A stretch of DNA of 38,083 bases from Oxalobacteraceae bacterium UBA6018. Its GTDB lineage: Bacteria > Pseudomonadota > Gammaproteobacteria > Burkholderiales > Burkholderiaceae_D. The notes under the pieces are model-generated. The model worked only from the letters and a program-made list of their open reading frames with translations. It was not told the DNA's origin and did no database searches. Numbering within the stretch: position 1 is the stretch's first letter; each line of letters opens with the position of its first letter. Positions 16,100-24,722 of the stretch are shown piece after piece. A program made the translations under genes and the position numbers. The DNA lies in NCBI GenBank assembly GCA_002428015.1, contig DIZW01000085.1, positions 1-38,083 on the forward strand, given 5' to 3'.

Positions 16100-18922
16100 T
16101 CACGGGGTGGGATCGCCGACGATGATGTCGACGGTATTGCTCAAGCTGATGCCGAGGTTCGGAATGCGCGATTTCTGGCCGGACGGGCCATGCTCGCTGG
16201 CCGGACGGAACTTGGTGCCGATCGGGCCGATCGCGTTCATCAGCGAGATATCGCCCAGCGGGAAATCGACGTGGGTCGACTTCGGCTCGAACCCGGCGCC
16301 GCTCGCCTCCTTCGGCGTGAACATGCGTAGCGCGATATCGTCGCTGTGGTTGACGAAGGTGAGCGGCAGATTGCGCGTGGCGATCTGCGCCCAATACACC
16401 TTGTCGTGATAGCCCTTGAATTCCGGGTACTGCCATGCCAGCCCGGTGATGGTGTCGTTGTAGTCCTTTTTCCAGACGTTGAATTCGACGCCCTGGGTGC
16501 GGTTCTTCCACACCCGGTAAGGGCCCTTGCCCAGCCAGCGCATGGACTTGACCTGGCTTTCCGGATAGTCGAAGCTGACGCCCAGGTAATCGACCAGGGT
16601 GTTGCTGTCCATGTGGTAGGTGTAGCTGAGCGTAAGCAGGCCGGCCGCGTTCAGACGCCATTGCACGTGCCGCAGATTGCCGTCGTAGTCGGCGTTGACC
16701 ACGGCGTCGTCGCCCTCGCGCGCGGCCGCGATGGTCTTGAGCGCCGCGCTGCCCGTCACCAGGCGCGGGCCGTTGGTCAGCGGCGCCACCGTGCCGTTCT
16801 TGCTGAGCGTGCGCAGGTAGCCGGTGGCCTTGTCGATGGTGACGCTCAAGCCGCCGGCGGCCAGTTCGATGGCGTCGCCGCCCTCCTTCACGCTGGCCGG
16901 CCCGCTCTGCTTGCCCTGCCACGGCGCGACGCTGCGCGTGGCCACCGCGTCGGCGCTGGCGATCATCCACGACCAGGTGTAGATTTCACGGCCGGTCTTG
17001 TCGACTGCCGTCAGGTACAGCGCGTCCTGCGCCTGCCAGTCCTTCGGCAGCGCGATGCGGCCCACGCCGCGCATGCCGGCGGCCACCTTGGGCGCGGCCA
17101 GCTTGCCCTGCGCGCTCACGCGATAGCCCTCGCCCTCGGCGGCCAGCGTGTCGAACTTGACCAGCTTCCAGCTGAACTTGACGGTATCGAGGTTGGTGAA
17201 ATCGTAGCGATTTTCCAGCGGTATGCGGCCGTCGAAGGAAGGCGGCAGGTAGGCCATCTCCGCCAGCGGCGTGTACACCGGGGACCAGATCCGCTTGATC
17301 GCGTAGAAGCTGCCTTCCTTCTCGCGATAGGGGCCGACGATGCCGTCCGGCGCCTGGTTGCCGGCCACGTCGATCTCGCCATGTTTATCGTCGCGGACGA
17401 TGCCCTCGTCGGCGAAGGCCCAGATGAAGCCGCCCGCGCTGAGCGGATTGGACAGCATCAGGTTCCACCAGTCGTTCAGGCCCGCGCCGGCGCCGCCGTC
17501 ATACAGGCCGTGCAGGAACTCGGTCGGCATGAACACGTCGCGCCCATGGAAGAAGGAGGTGGCGCAGCAGTCGTAGGACAGGTAGTGGGCCGCGTCGATG
17601 CCGCCGAAATTCTCCCATGGATGGATCACGGGCCGGCGCTGCAGGTCCCAGTTCGCGTACAGCTTGTCCAGATCGCGGTTGAAGCCGCCCTCGTTCCCGT
17701 TGGCCCAGAACAGGATCGACGGGTGGCTCTGGTCGCGCTGCACCAGCTCCTTCACCAGCGGGGTGGCGACGTCGGTGTCGTAGGCCTTCTGCCAGCCGGT
17801 CAGTTCGTCGATCACGTACAGACCCAACTCGTCGGCCACGTCCAGGAAATAAGGGTCGGGCGGATAATGGGACATGCGCACCGCGTTCATGTTCATTTCC
17901 TTCATCAGGCGCGCGTCCATGAGCGCCAGTTCGCGGCTGCTGGTGCGCCCCGAGGTCGGCCAGATGGTGTGGCGGTTCGAGCCCTTGAGGCGGATCTTTT
18001 CGCCGTTCACGTACACGCCATCCCGCGCGCGCAGCTCGATGGTGCGAAATCCGATCACCTTGCTCACCTCGTGCACCGCCCGGCCGCCCTGCAGCAGGTC
18101 GAACACGACCCGGTAGCGGTGGGGATCTTCGGCCGACCATGGCAGCACGTGCGCGAGCGCGCCGTGCACGTGGGCCGCGCCGCCGCCGGCAAGCACGCTG
18201 GCCGACATTGGCGCGCCCACCGGCTTGCCCTCCAGGCTAGTGACCTGGGCCCGCACCGTGGCGCCCGGCTTGACCTGGCCGCTCACGAATACGTCGGCGT
18301 CGAACTGGCCGGTGTGGCGCGCGTCGACGCTCACATGGTCGATGTTGGCGGGCGGCTTCGCCTCCAGCCACACGGGCCGGTAGATGCCGCTGAAGAGCCA
18401 GAAGTCGGCGCTGCGCTCGGCGCGGTTGACCGAGCGGTTGGCCGAGAAGCGGTTGACGGTCACTTCCAGCAGGTTGGCCTGGCCGGGCTTGAGCAGGCTG
18501 GTGACGTCGTAGCGGAACTCGTAGAAGCCGCCCTGGTGGGTCGGCCCCGCGCTCTGGCCGTTGATCTTCACGGCGGTGTCGGTCATCGCGCCGCCGAACA
18601 CGATCTCGATCTGCTGGCCGCGCCAGCCGGCCGGCACTGCGAACCGATAGCGGTACTGGCCGGTGGTGTCGGGCACCGGGTCTTTTTCCCAGTCGTTGAA
18701 GTAGCGGTAGGTGCCGAAGCCTTCCATCTCCCAGTTGGACGGCACCGGGATGGTGCTCCACGCGCCGCTATGGCGCCCGCCGTTGAGGTAGAACTCCCAG
18801 TTGACGCGGTGGTCCTTGTCGGTGCCGCTCAGGTATGCGATCTGCGTGGTGGGCGCGGCGCAGGCGGCGCCGGCCATGAGAACTGCAAAGGCGAGGGCCA
18901 GGAAAGCGGGGAGTTTTTTCAT
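16100..18922 (-). CDS. Exported glycoside hydrolase family 2 (beta-galactosidase type)
   Basis: 940 residues with a signal peptide (MKKLPAFLALAFAVLMAG, cleavage near ACA-AP), so it acts in the periplasm or outside. The GH2 order is clear: N-terminal sugar-binding jelly roll (TIPVPSNWEMEGFGTYRY near 57; YRYRFAVPAGW near 90), immunoglobulin-like domain (about 190-300), the TIM barrel with KGSNRHTIWPTSGR (313-326) and MSHYPPDPYFLDVADELGLYV, then C-terminal LacZ-type small-chain domains (WLGKGPYRVWKNRTQGVEF). Likely acid/base Glu411 (ANGNEGG) and nucleophile Glu468 (PTEFLHG). Substrate (beta-galactoside or related polysaccharide fragment) is not certain. No sugar regulator or transporter is adjacent. 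Confidence 0.92.
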   Translation of the reverse strand: MKKLPAFLALAFAVLMAGAACAAPTTQIAYLSGTDKDHRVNWEFYLNGGRHSGAWSTIPVPSNWEMEGFGTYRYFNDWEKDPVPDTTGQYRYRFAVPAGWRGQQIEIVFGGAMTDTAVKINGQSAGPTHQGGFYEFRYDVTSLLKPGQANLLEVTVNRFSANRSVNRAERSADFWLFSGIYRPVWLEAKPPANIDHVSVDARHTGQFDADVFVSGQVKPGATVRAQVTSLEGKPVGAPMSASVLAGGGAAHVHGALAHVLPWSAEDPHRYRVVFDLLQGGRAVHEVSKVIGFRTIELRARDGVYVNGEKIRLKGSNRHTIWPTSGRTSSRELALMDARLMKEMNMNAVRMSHYPPDPYFLDVADELGLYVIDELTGWQKAYDTDVATPLVKELVQRDQSHPSILFWANGNEGGFNRDLDKLYANWDLQRRPVIHPWENFGGIDAAHYLSYDCCATSFFHGRDVFMPTEFLHGLYDGGAGAGLNDWWNLMLSNPLSAGGFIWAFADEGIVRDDKHGEIDVAGNQAPDGIVGPYREKEGSFYAIKRIWSPVYTPLAEMAYLPPSFDGRIPLENRYDFTNLDTVKFSWKLVKFDTLAAEGEGYRVSAQGKLAAPKVAAGMRGVGRIALPKDWQAQDALYLTAVDKTGREIYTWSWMIASADAVATRSVAPWQGKQSGPASVKEGGDAIELAAGGLSVTIDKATGYLRTLSKNGTVAPLTNGPRLVTGSAALKTIAAAREGDDAVVNADYDGNLRHVQWRLNAAGLLTLSYTYHMDSNTLVDYLGVSFDYPESQVKSMRWLGKGPYRVWKNRTQGVEFNVWKKDYNDTITGLAWQYPEFKGYHDKVYWAQIATRNLPLTFVNHSDDIALRMFTPKEASGAGFEPKSTHVDFPLGDISLMNAIGPIGTKFRPASEHGPSGQKSRIPNLGISLSNTVDIIVGDPTP

Positions 18923-18994
18923 GGATGGCGCTGGGAGGTTAATGTAGGACTTCCCGGCCGCGCGGGGCCGGGAACGGCGGGCGGATGCCCCGGC

Positions 18995-19936
18995 TTAAAC
19001 GCTGCCTTTGAGGCCGGGCGGGCGCTGGCTCTTCACGATCGTCATCGCGCTGGCGATCAGGCCGCTCATGTCGCCCATGTTGGCCGGCACGATCACCGAA
19101 TTGTTGGTCTTGGCCAGCTCGCCGAAGGCCTTCACGTACTGCTCGGCCACGCGCAGGTTGACCGCGTCCTCGCCGCCCGGCTGGCGGATCGCCTCGGCCA
19201 CCTGGCGCAGCGCCTCGGCGCTGGCCTCGGCCAGCACCACGGTGGCCTTGGCCTGGCCTTCGGCGCGGTTGATCGAGGCCTGCTTCTCGCCCTCGGAGCG
19301 GGCGATGGCCGCCTCGCGTTCGCCGCTGGCGATGTTGATCTGCTCCTGGCGGCGCCCTTCCGAGGCGGCGATCAGTGCGCGTTTTTCGCGCTCGGCCGTG
19401 ATCTGGGCCTGCATCGCGTGCAGGATCTCCTGCGGCGGGGTCAGGTCCTTGATCTCGTAGCGCAGCACCTTCACGCCCCAGTTGGCGGCCGACTCGTCGA
19501 TCGCGTTGACGATGGTGGTGTTGATGTGGTCGCGCTCCTCGAAGGTCTTGTCGAGTTCCATGCGGCCGATCACCGAACGCAGCGTGGTCTGGGCAAGCTG
19601 GGTGATGGCGGCCAGGTAGTTCGACGAGCCGTAGGAGGCGCGCATCGCGTCCGTGATCTGGAAGTACAGGATCCCGTCCACCTGCAGCTGGGTGTTATCG
19701 CGCGTGATGCACACCTGCGGCGGCACGTCCAGCGGGATCTCCTTGAGCACGTGCTTGTAGGCGATGCGGTCGACGAAAGGCACCACGATGTTCAGCCCCG
19801 GCGCCAGGGTCGCATGGTATTTGCCGAGCCGTTCGACCACCCAGGCGTGCTGCTGCGGCACCACGTTGATGGTCTTGAAGACGAATACCAGCGCCAGGAA
19901 AAACAAGACCATTGCCACGCTTCCGAATACTTCCAT
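18995..19936 (-). CDS. SPFH/band 7 domain protein (QmcA/paraslipin type)
   Basis: 313 residues: one N-terminal membrane helix (about 5-22), then the band 7 domain beginning NVVPQQHAWVVERLGKYHAT with APGLNIVVPFVDR, and a long Ala/Glu-rich coiled coil (about 170-260: AEREKRALIAASEGRRQEQI, GEREAAIARSEGEKQASI). Such proteins form large membrane-bound rings and organise membrane microdomains. It follows nfeD by 47 bp on the same strand; SPFH and NfeD proteins are a classic partner pair. The C-terminus (MSGLIASAMTIVKSQ) is typical for the QmcA group. Confidence 0.94.
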   Translation of the reverse strand: MEVFGSVAMVLFFLALVFVFKTINVVPQQHAWVVERLGKYHATLAPGLNIVVPFVDRIAYKHVLKEIPLDVPPQVCITRDNTQLQVDGILYFQITDAMRASYGSSNYLAAITQLAQTTLRSVIGRMELDKTFEERDHINTTIVNAIDESAANWGVKVLRYEIKDLTPPQEILHAMQAQITAEREKRALIAASEGRRQEQINIASGEREAAIARSEGEKQASINRAEGQAKATVVLAEASAEALRQVAEAIRQPGGEDAVNLRVAEQYVKAFGELAKTNNSVIVPANMGDMSGLIASAMTIVKSQRPPGLKGSV

Positions 19937-19983
19937 GTCGAGCCTCTTTCAGTGTTGTTGTTTGAGTTGTGCTGCGTGTCCGC

Positions 19984-20406
19984 CTACGCGTTATGCACGA
20001 TCAGGCGGCTGCCGTGCACTTCGACGATGGTGTAGTTGCCGGCGTCGGCCGTCGCGCCCGGCCCCAGCTCGACATCCCAGGGCGCGCCGCGGTACATCAC
20101 GCGCGCCCGTCCGCCCTGCCAGCTGTTGACCACCACGCGCTGGCCGATGTCGATATTCATGTTCGGGTCGCGCGCCGGATTCTTGCGCGAGGGCGCGCCG
20201 AAACGGCTGCGGTGCAGCAGGCTGGTGGCCACCACGCCCACCACCGCGGCCACGATGATCTGCAGCGCCACCGCCAGCCCGGCCAGCGCGGCCAGCGCGC
20301 CGGAGGCCACCCCGATGGCGATCATCAGGATGTAAAAAGTCCCGGTAAACAGCTCCACCATCACCAGCACGCCGGCGATCGCGAGCCACATCATCCAGTC
20401 AGCCAT
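19984..20406 (-). CDS. NfeD family membrane protein
   Basis: 140 residues: two or three N-terminal membrane helices (about 5-27, 30-50, 52-65), then a C-terminal OB-fold (about 80-140: NIDIGQRVVVNSWQGGRARVMYRGAPWDVEL, ending IVEVHGSRLIVHN). This short form lacks the protease domain of long NfeD. Known relatives partner with SPFH proteins in membrane quality control, and the SPFH gene lies immediately downstream. The ATG at 20406 has GGAGGAAA in front; the upstream extension in the open frame covers the ppsA terminator and is rejected. Confidence 0.93.
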   Translation of the reverse strand: MADWMMWLAIAGVLVMVELFTGTFYILMIAIGVASGALAALAGLAVALQIIVAAVVGVVATSLLHRSRFGAPSRKNPARDPNMNIDIGQRVVVNSWQGGRARVMYRGAPWDVELGPGATADAGNYTIVEVHGSRLIVHNA

Positions 20407-20430
20407 GGCTTTCCTCCAAGGTGAAGTAAC

Positions 20431-20470
20431 AAAACAAAAACCCCCGTGGCCGGCCAGCGGCAACGAGGGT
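20431..20470 (-). terminator. Rho-independent terminator of ppsA
   Basis: On the minus strand ACCCTCGT (20470-20463) pairs with ACGGGGGT (20447-20440) with one G-U pair; an inner GCCG/CGGC stem extends it. A T-rich run TTTTTGTTTT follows (20440-20431). It lies about 90 bp past the ppsA stop and just before the nfeD ribosome site, separating the two units. Confidence 0.8.
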
Positions 20471-20557
20471 CTGCACAACATTAAGATAGCGTTCTATGAT
20501 CGGTTCGAAGTGGATTCGGTACCGTCAGTCTATCCCAATTTACCAAAGAGTCAACGT

Positions 20558-22993
20558 TTACATCGCCGCCAGCTTCTGCCAGGTGTCGATCACCGAGTCC
20601 GGGTTCAGCGACATCGATTCGATCCCCTCGCCCATCAGCCAGGCCGCGAAGTCCGGATGGTCCGATGGCCCCTGGCCGCAGATGCCGATGTACTTGCCCT
20701 GCGCGCGGCAAGCCTTGATCGCCATCGACAGCAGCGCCTTGACGGCCGGGTCGCGCTCGTCGAAGTCGGCCGCCAGCAGCGCCATGCCGGAGTCGCGGTC
20801 CAGGCCGAGCGTGAGCTGGGTCAGGTCGTTCGAGCCGATCGAGAAGCCGTCGAAGTGCTGCAGGAACTCGTCGGCCAGGATGGCGTTGGACGGCACTTCG
20901 CACATCATGATCAGGCGCAGGCCGTTCTCGCCGCGCTTGAGGCCGTTCTTGCCCAGCAGGCCGACCACCTTCTCGGCCTGGCCCAGCGTGCGCACGAACG
21001 GCACCATGATCTCGACGTTGGTCAGGCCCATGTCGTTGCGCACCCGCTTCATGGCCGCGCACTCCATCTCGAACGACTCGGCGAAGTCGGGCGACAGGTA
21101 GCGCGCCGCGCCGCGGAAGCCCAGCATCGGGTTTTCCTCGTCCGGCTCGTAGCGCGAACCGCCGATCAGCTTCTTGTACTCGTTGGACTTGAAGTCCGAC
21201 AGGCGCACGATCACCGGCTTGGGCCAGAACGCGGCGGCGATGGTGGCGATGCCCTCGGCCAGCTTGTCGATGTAGAAGGCCTTGGGCGAAGCGTGGCCGC
21301 GCGCCACCGACTCGACCGCTTTTTTCAGGTCGGCGTCGATGTTCGGGTACTCCAGGATCGCCTTGGGGTGCACGCCGATGTTGTTGTTGATGATGAACTC
21401 AAGCCGCGCCAGGCCCACGCCGGCGTTCGGGATCGACTGGAAATCGAAGGCCATCTGCGGGTTGCCCACGTTGAGCATGATCTTGGTGGCGATCTTGGGC
21501 AGCTCGCCGCGCGCCGTCTCCGACACCTCGGTCTCGAGCAGGCCGTCGTAGATCTTGCCCTCGTCACCCTCCGCGCACGACACCGTCACGAAGGTGCCGT
21601 CCTTAAGCAGTTCGGTTGCGTCGCCGCAGCCCACCACGGCCGGCACGCCCAGCTCGCGCGCGATGATCGCCGCGTGGCAGGTGCGCCCGCCGCGGTTGGT
21701 GACGATCGCCGAGGCGCGCTTCATCACCGGCTCCCAGTTCGGGTCGGTCATGTCGGCCACCAGCACGTCGCCCGGCTGCACGCGCTCCATCTCGGACGGA
21801 TCGTGGATCACCCGCACTGGACCTGCGCCGATCTTCTGGCCGATGGCGCGGCCCGAGGCCAGCACCAGGCCGGTGCCCTTGAGCTTGTAGCGCTGCTGCG
21901 CGTCGGTCGCCTTCTGCTGCGACTTGACCGTCTCAGGGCGCGCCTGCAGGATGTACAGCTTGCCATCGCGGCCGTCCTTGCCCCACTCGATGTCCATCGG
22001 ACGGCCGTAGTGGTTCTCGATGATGACGGCGTACTTGGCCAGCTCCACCACTTCGGCGTCGGCCAGCGAATAGCGGTTGCGCATCTCGATCGGCACGTCC
22101 ACGGTCTTGACCGAGCGGCCGGCCTTGGCCTCGCTGGTGAACTCCATCTTGATCAATTTGGAGCCGATATTGCGGCGGATGACGGGCGACTTGCCCTGCT
22201 CGAGCATCGGCTTGTGCACGTAGAATTCGTCCGGATTGACCGCGCCCTGCACCACCGTCTCGCCCAGGCCGTAGCTGGAGGTGACGAACACCACGTCCTT
22301 GAAGCCGGACTCGGTGTCGATGGTGAACATCACGCCGGCCGCGCCCAGGTCCGAGCGCACCATGCGCTGCACGCCCGCCGACAGCGCCACCTCGGCGTGG
22401 GTGAAGCCCTTGTGCACGCGGTAGGAGATGGCGCGGTCGTTGTACAGCGACGCGAACACGTGCTTCATCGCCTCGAGCACGTTGTCGATGCCGACCACGT
22501 TCAGGAAGCTCTCCTGCTGGCCGGCGAAGGACGCGTCGGGCAGGTCTTCGGCGGTGGCCGAGGAGCGCACCGCGAACGACACCTCCGTGGTCGAATCGGC
22601 CACCAGGCGCTCGTAGAAGGCGCGGATTTCCTGCTCCAGGCGGTCCTGGAACGGGGTCTCGACGATCCACTGGCGGATCTCGGCGCCGGCGGCGGCGAGC
22701 GAGCGCACGTCGTCGATGTTCAGGCCCTCGAGACGCGTGGCGATGCGGTCGGCCAGCGAGCTTCCGCCGTCGATCGCGTGGGTGAGGAAATCGCGGAACG
22801 CGTCGGCCGTGGTGGCGAAGCCCCCCGGCACGCGCACGCCGGCCCCGGCGAGCTGGCTGATCATTTCTCCAAGCGAGGCGTTCTTGCCGCCGACCGATTC
22901 GACATCGGTCATGCGCAAGTTCTCGAATGAAGCCACGTACACTTTAGTTGCCTGGTCGGGCTCCTTGAATGCGACGGTTGACAAGTTGGTCAT
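20558..22993 (-). CDS. ppsA: Phosphoenolpyruvate synthase
   Basis: 811 residues, normal length. It makes PEP, AMP and phosphate from pyruvate, ATP and water, feeding gluconeogenesis in the cytosol. The N-terminal ATP-grasp domain begins VGGKNASLGEMISQL and continues VRSSATAEDLPDASFAGQQE. The swinging phosphohistidine domain holds His440 in GGRTCHAAI. The C-terminal PEP/pyruvate barrel is marked by GFRGAARY, MVPFVRT and FSIGSNDLTQLTLGLDRDSG. The ATG at 22993 has AAGGG 9 nt upstream; a GTG three codons earlier sits too close to it. It is divergent from ppsR, its regulator. Confidence 0.98.
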   Translation of the reverse strand: MTNLSTVAFKEPDQATKVYVASFENLRMTDVESVGGKNASLGEMISQLAGAGVRVPGGFATTADAFRDFLTHAIDGGSSLADRIATRLEGLNIDDVRSLAAAGAEIRQWIVETPFQDRLEQEIRAFYERLVADSTTEVSFAVRSSATAEDLPDASFAGQQESFLNVVGIDNVLEAMKHVFASLYNDRAISYRVHKGFTHAEVALSAGVQRMVRSDLGAAGVMFTIDTESGFKDVVFVTSSYGLGETVVQGAVNPDEFYVHKPMLEQGKSPVIRRNIGSKLIKMEFTSEAKAGRSVKTVDVPIEMRNRYSLADAEVVELAKYAVIIENHYGRPMDIEWGKDGRDGKLYILQARPETVKSQQKATDAQQRYKLKGTGLVLASGRAIGQKIGAGPVRVIHDPSEMERVQPGDVLVADMTDPNWEPVMKRASAIVTNRGGRTCHAAIIARELGVPAVVGCGDATELLKDGTFVTVSCAEGDEGKIYDGLLETEVSETARGELPKIATKIMLNVGNPQMAFDFQSIPNAGVGLARLEFIINNNIGVHPKAILEYPNIDADLKKAVESVARGHASPKAFYIDKLAEGIATIAAAFWPKPVIVRLSDFKSNEYKKLIGGSRYEPDEENPMLGFRGAARYLSPDFAESFEMECAAMKRVRNDMGLTNVEIMVPFVRTLGQAEKVVGLLGKNGLKRGENGLRLIMMCEVPSNAILADEFLQHFDGFSIGSNDLTQLTLGLDRDSGMALLAADFDERDPAVKALLSMAIKACRAQGKYIGICGQGPSDHPDFAAWLMGEGIESMSLNPDSVIDTWQKLAAM

Positions 22994-23095
22994 AATAAAC
23001 ACCCTTACTGATGATAGAAATCTTCATGCGAGGCGCGCCACTTTGTTTTCTTGTTATTCTTGAGGAGGTGCAGCACAATAAACACATTGCAGAGC

Positions 23096-23124
23096 ATTCT
23101 ACAGCGTGCGCCGGGAATTGACAG
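23096..23124 (-). promoter_or_regulatory. Candidate sigma-70 promoter of ppsA, overlapping a TTGACA for ppsR
   Basis: On the minus strand CTGTCA (23124-23119) and TAGAAT (23101-23096) are 17 bp apart, giving a leader of about 95 nt for ppsA. On the plus strand a perfect TTGACA (23118-23123) overlaps that -35, facing ppsR; its -10 (near 23141, TGATGG) is poor. Back-to-back promoters sharing the -35 area would let one regulator act on both genes. Predicted by eye. Confidence 0.4.
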
Positions 23125-23171
23125 CTTGTAACTTTGACACTGATGGCGGCGCGCAACGCCACCACGAGAAA

Positions 23172-24020
23172 ATGACACCAGACCCACGCCCGCCCCTACC
23201 CAAGTCCTCCCGCACCGTGTTTTTCGTCTCCGACGGCACCGGCATCACCGCCGAAACCTTCGGCCACGCGGTGCTGACCCAGTTCGACCTGCGCTTCCGC
23301 CAGATCCGCCTGCCCTTCATCGACACGCTCGACAAGGCCTACGAGGCGGCGCGCAAGATCAACGACGCCTACGCCACCGACAACCAGCGTCCAATCGTGT
23401 TCTCCACCCTGGTCAAGCCGGACCTGTCGAACGTGATCCGCCAGTCGCGCGGCATGCACATGGACCTGATCCAGACCTTCGTGGCGCCGCTCGAGCAGGA
23501 ACTCGGCGTCAAATCCACCCACACCATCGGGCGCTCGCACAACATCGTCGACAGCGAGGAGTACAAGAACCGCATCGAGGCGATCAACTTCTCGCTGGCC
23601 CACGACGACGGCCAGTCGCACAAGAACCTGGCGGCGGCCGACGTGATCCTGGTGGGCGTGTCGCGCTCGGGCAAGACCCCCACCAGCCTGTACCTGGCGA
23701 TGCAGTACGGGATCAAGGCGGCCAACTACCCGCTGATCCCGGACGACTTCGAACGCGGCAAGCTGCCCTCGTCCCTGCCTCCGTTCAAGGGCAAGATCTT
23801 CGGCTTGAGCATCACGCCCGAGCGGCTGTCGGAAATCCGCCATGAGCGCCGCGCGGGCAGTAAATACGCATCGATCGAGAACTGCCGCTACGAGGTCAAC
23901 GAGGCCGAACTGATGATGAAGCGCGAAGGCATACGCTGGCTGTCCTCGACCACCAAGTCGATCGAGGAGATCGCCACCACGGTCCTGCAGGAGATCAAGC
24001 CGGACCGGCGCGAGTATTGA
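23172..24020 (+). CDS. ppsR: PEP synthase regulatory protein (kinase/pyrophosphorylase, DUF299)
   Basis: 282 residues. It inactivates PEP synthase by ADP-dependent phosphorylation of a threonine next to the catalytic histidine, and reactivates it by phosphate-dependent dephosphorylation. Family marks: SRTVFFVSDGTGITAETFGH at the N-terminus, EYKNRIEAINFSLAHDDGQ in the middle, and the P-loop GVSRSGKT at 162-169 (Lys168). C-terminal IRWLSSTTKSIEEIATTVLQ is conserved. I chose the ATG at 23172; the frame is open to a GTG at 23106, which would add 22 residues unlike the family. Divergent from its target ppsA (178-bp gap). Confidence 0.96.
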   Translation: MTPDPRPPLPKSSRTVFFVSDGTGITAETFGHAVLTQFDLRFRQIRLPFIDTLDKAYEAARKINDAYATDNQRPIVFSTLVKPDLSNVIRQSRGMHMDLIQTFVAPLEQELGVKSTHTIGRSHNIVDSEEYKNRIEAINFSLAHDDGQSHKNLAAADVILVGVSRSGKTPTSLYLAMQYGIKAANYPLIPDDFERGKLPSSLPPFKGKIFGLSITPERLSEIRHERRAGSKYASIENCRYEVNEAELMMKREGIRWLSSTTKSIEEIATTVLQEIKPDRREY

Positions 24021-24155
24021 TCAAAGGTTGATTGAAGCTTGATTGACGGGTCGTGGGCATGCCGGTGGTCCCGCGACCACGCTTCCAAGAGACACGCAGC
24101 CGCGCCGGCGCGGCCGGCGCCGGATGCCGGGGCTGGCCGCGCGGCCCGGGCTGCG

Positions 24156-24482
24156 CTAGCTGCGCGACTTCCCGGCCGATGCGCTGTGCGTGCCGAGGCT
24201 GTCGACGTCGCTGGCCCCGTCGAGCGCCTGCTCGTTGGGGCGGCCGCCCTGCCGGTGGCTGCCCATGCCCACCCGCTGCGCGCTTTGCTGCACTTCGACC
24301 TCTTCGTCGATGCCGATCAGGTCATCGGCCGATCTGCGCTCCGCCGCGCCGCGCTGCCCCGGGCTGGCCGACTGGCGCGACCCGGCTGCGGGTGCAGGCT
24401 GTGCGGGTTGTGCGCCGGTTTTCTGGCCCGCCGGCGCGGCGCCGCCCTGTTGCGTATTCTGATCCTGGCTCTTCTGTTCCAT
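24156..24482 (-). CDS. Small disordered protein, unknown function
   Basis: 108 residues, hydrophilic and of low complexity: Gln/Ala/Gly/Pro-rich for the first 45 (QKTGAQPAQPAPAAGSRQSA), then the only structured-looking segment SADDLIGIDEEVEVQQSAQR near 51-70, then a Gly/Ser-rich end. No signal peptide, membrane segment or cysteine. GAGGAG-type ribosome site 6-7 nt before the ATG (AGGAGCACACC), which is why I accept it despite its composition. Convergent with ppsR and alone on its strand. Likely a lineage-specific protein; no function can be assigned. Confidence 0.6.
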   Translation of the reverse strand: MEQKSQDQNTQQGGAAPAGQKTGAQPAQPAPAAGSRQSASPGQRGAAERRSADDLIGIDEEVEVQQSAQRVGMGSHRQGGRPNEQALDGASDVDSLGTHSASAGKSRS

Positions 24483-24554
24483 GGTGTGCTCCTCAAGACA
24501 TGTCTAGGACCATCGGGTCCAGTTTCATGCTATGGCAGCGGGACCAGCGTATAA

Positions 24555-24583
24555 GTAGGACTACGCCGCGTGGGCGTGTAGGA
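24555..24583. repeat. Small direct and inverted repeats upstream of the disordered-protein gene
   Basis: GTAGGA occurs at 24555-24560 and 24578-24583, flanking a short hairpin (ACGCC 24563-24567 with GGCGT 24573-24577). About 75-100 bp before the ATG at 24482, so it could be an operator. TTATAC on the minus strand at about 24549-24554 could be a -10 box. Speculative. Confidence 0.3.
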
Positions 24584-24623
24584 ATACCAATGGCATACTC
24601 TGCGGTTTCGAGCGCAGGTGTTG

Positions 24624-24659
24624 GCGCTGCCGCCCAGCGCGGACCGGCGTCGGCAGCGC
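24624..24659. repeat. Inverted repeat beyond the REC-EAL gene
   Basis: Perfect 9-bp arms (24624-24632 and 24651-24659) with an 18-base GC-rich loop, 64 bp past the stop of the REC-EAL gene. No T-run follows on either strand, so it is not a standard intrinsic terminator; it may protect the mRNA 3' end. Confidence 0.4.
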
Positions 24660-24722
24660 AGAGCGGGGCCTGGGCAGGCCTGCCTGCTCACGCGGCTGAG
24701 GCGCCCTGGCCGGCCGCGCCCG

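Noticed and set aside
16346..20035. A 1229-codon plus-strand open frame opposite the GH2 and SPFH genes
   Set aside because: It is rich in His, Ala, Val, Gly and Arg with no domain, and mirrors the codon pattern of well-identified minus-strand genes; a GC-rich antisense shadow.
20405..22930. An 841-codon plus-strand open frame opposite ppsA
   Set aside because: Antisense shadow of ppsA; His/Arg/Ala-rich nonsense with no family features.
24030..24110. Inverted repeat GGTCGTGGG / CCCGCGACC after ppsR as terminator
   Set aside because: One non-canonical pair, a 12-base loop and no T-run; too weak to call.
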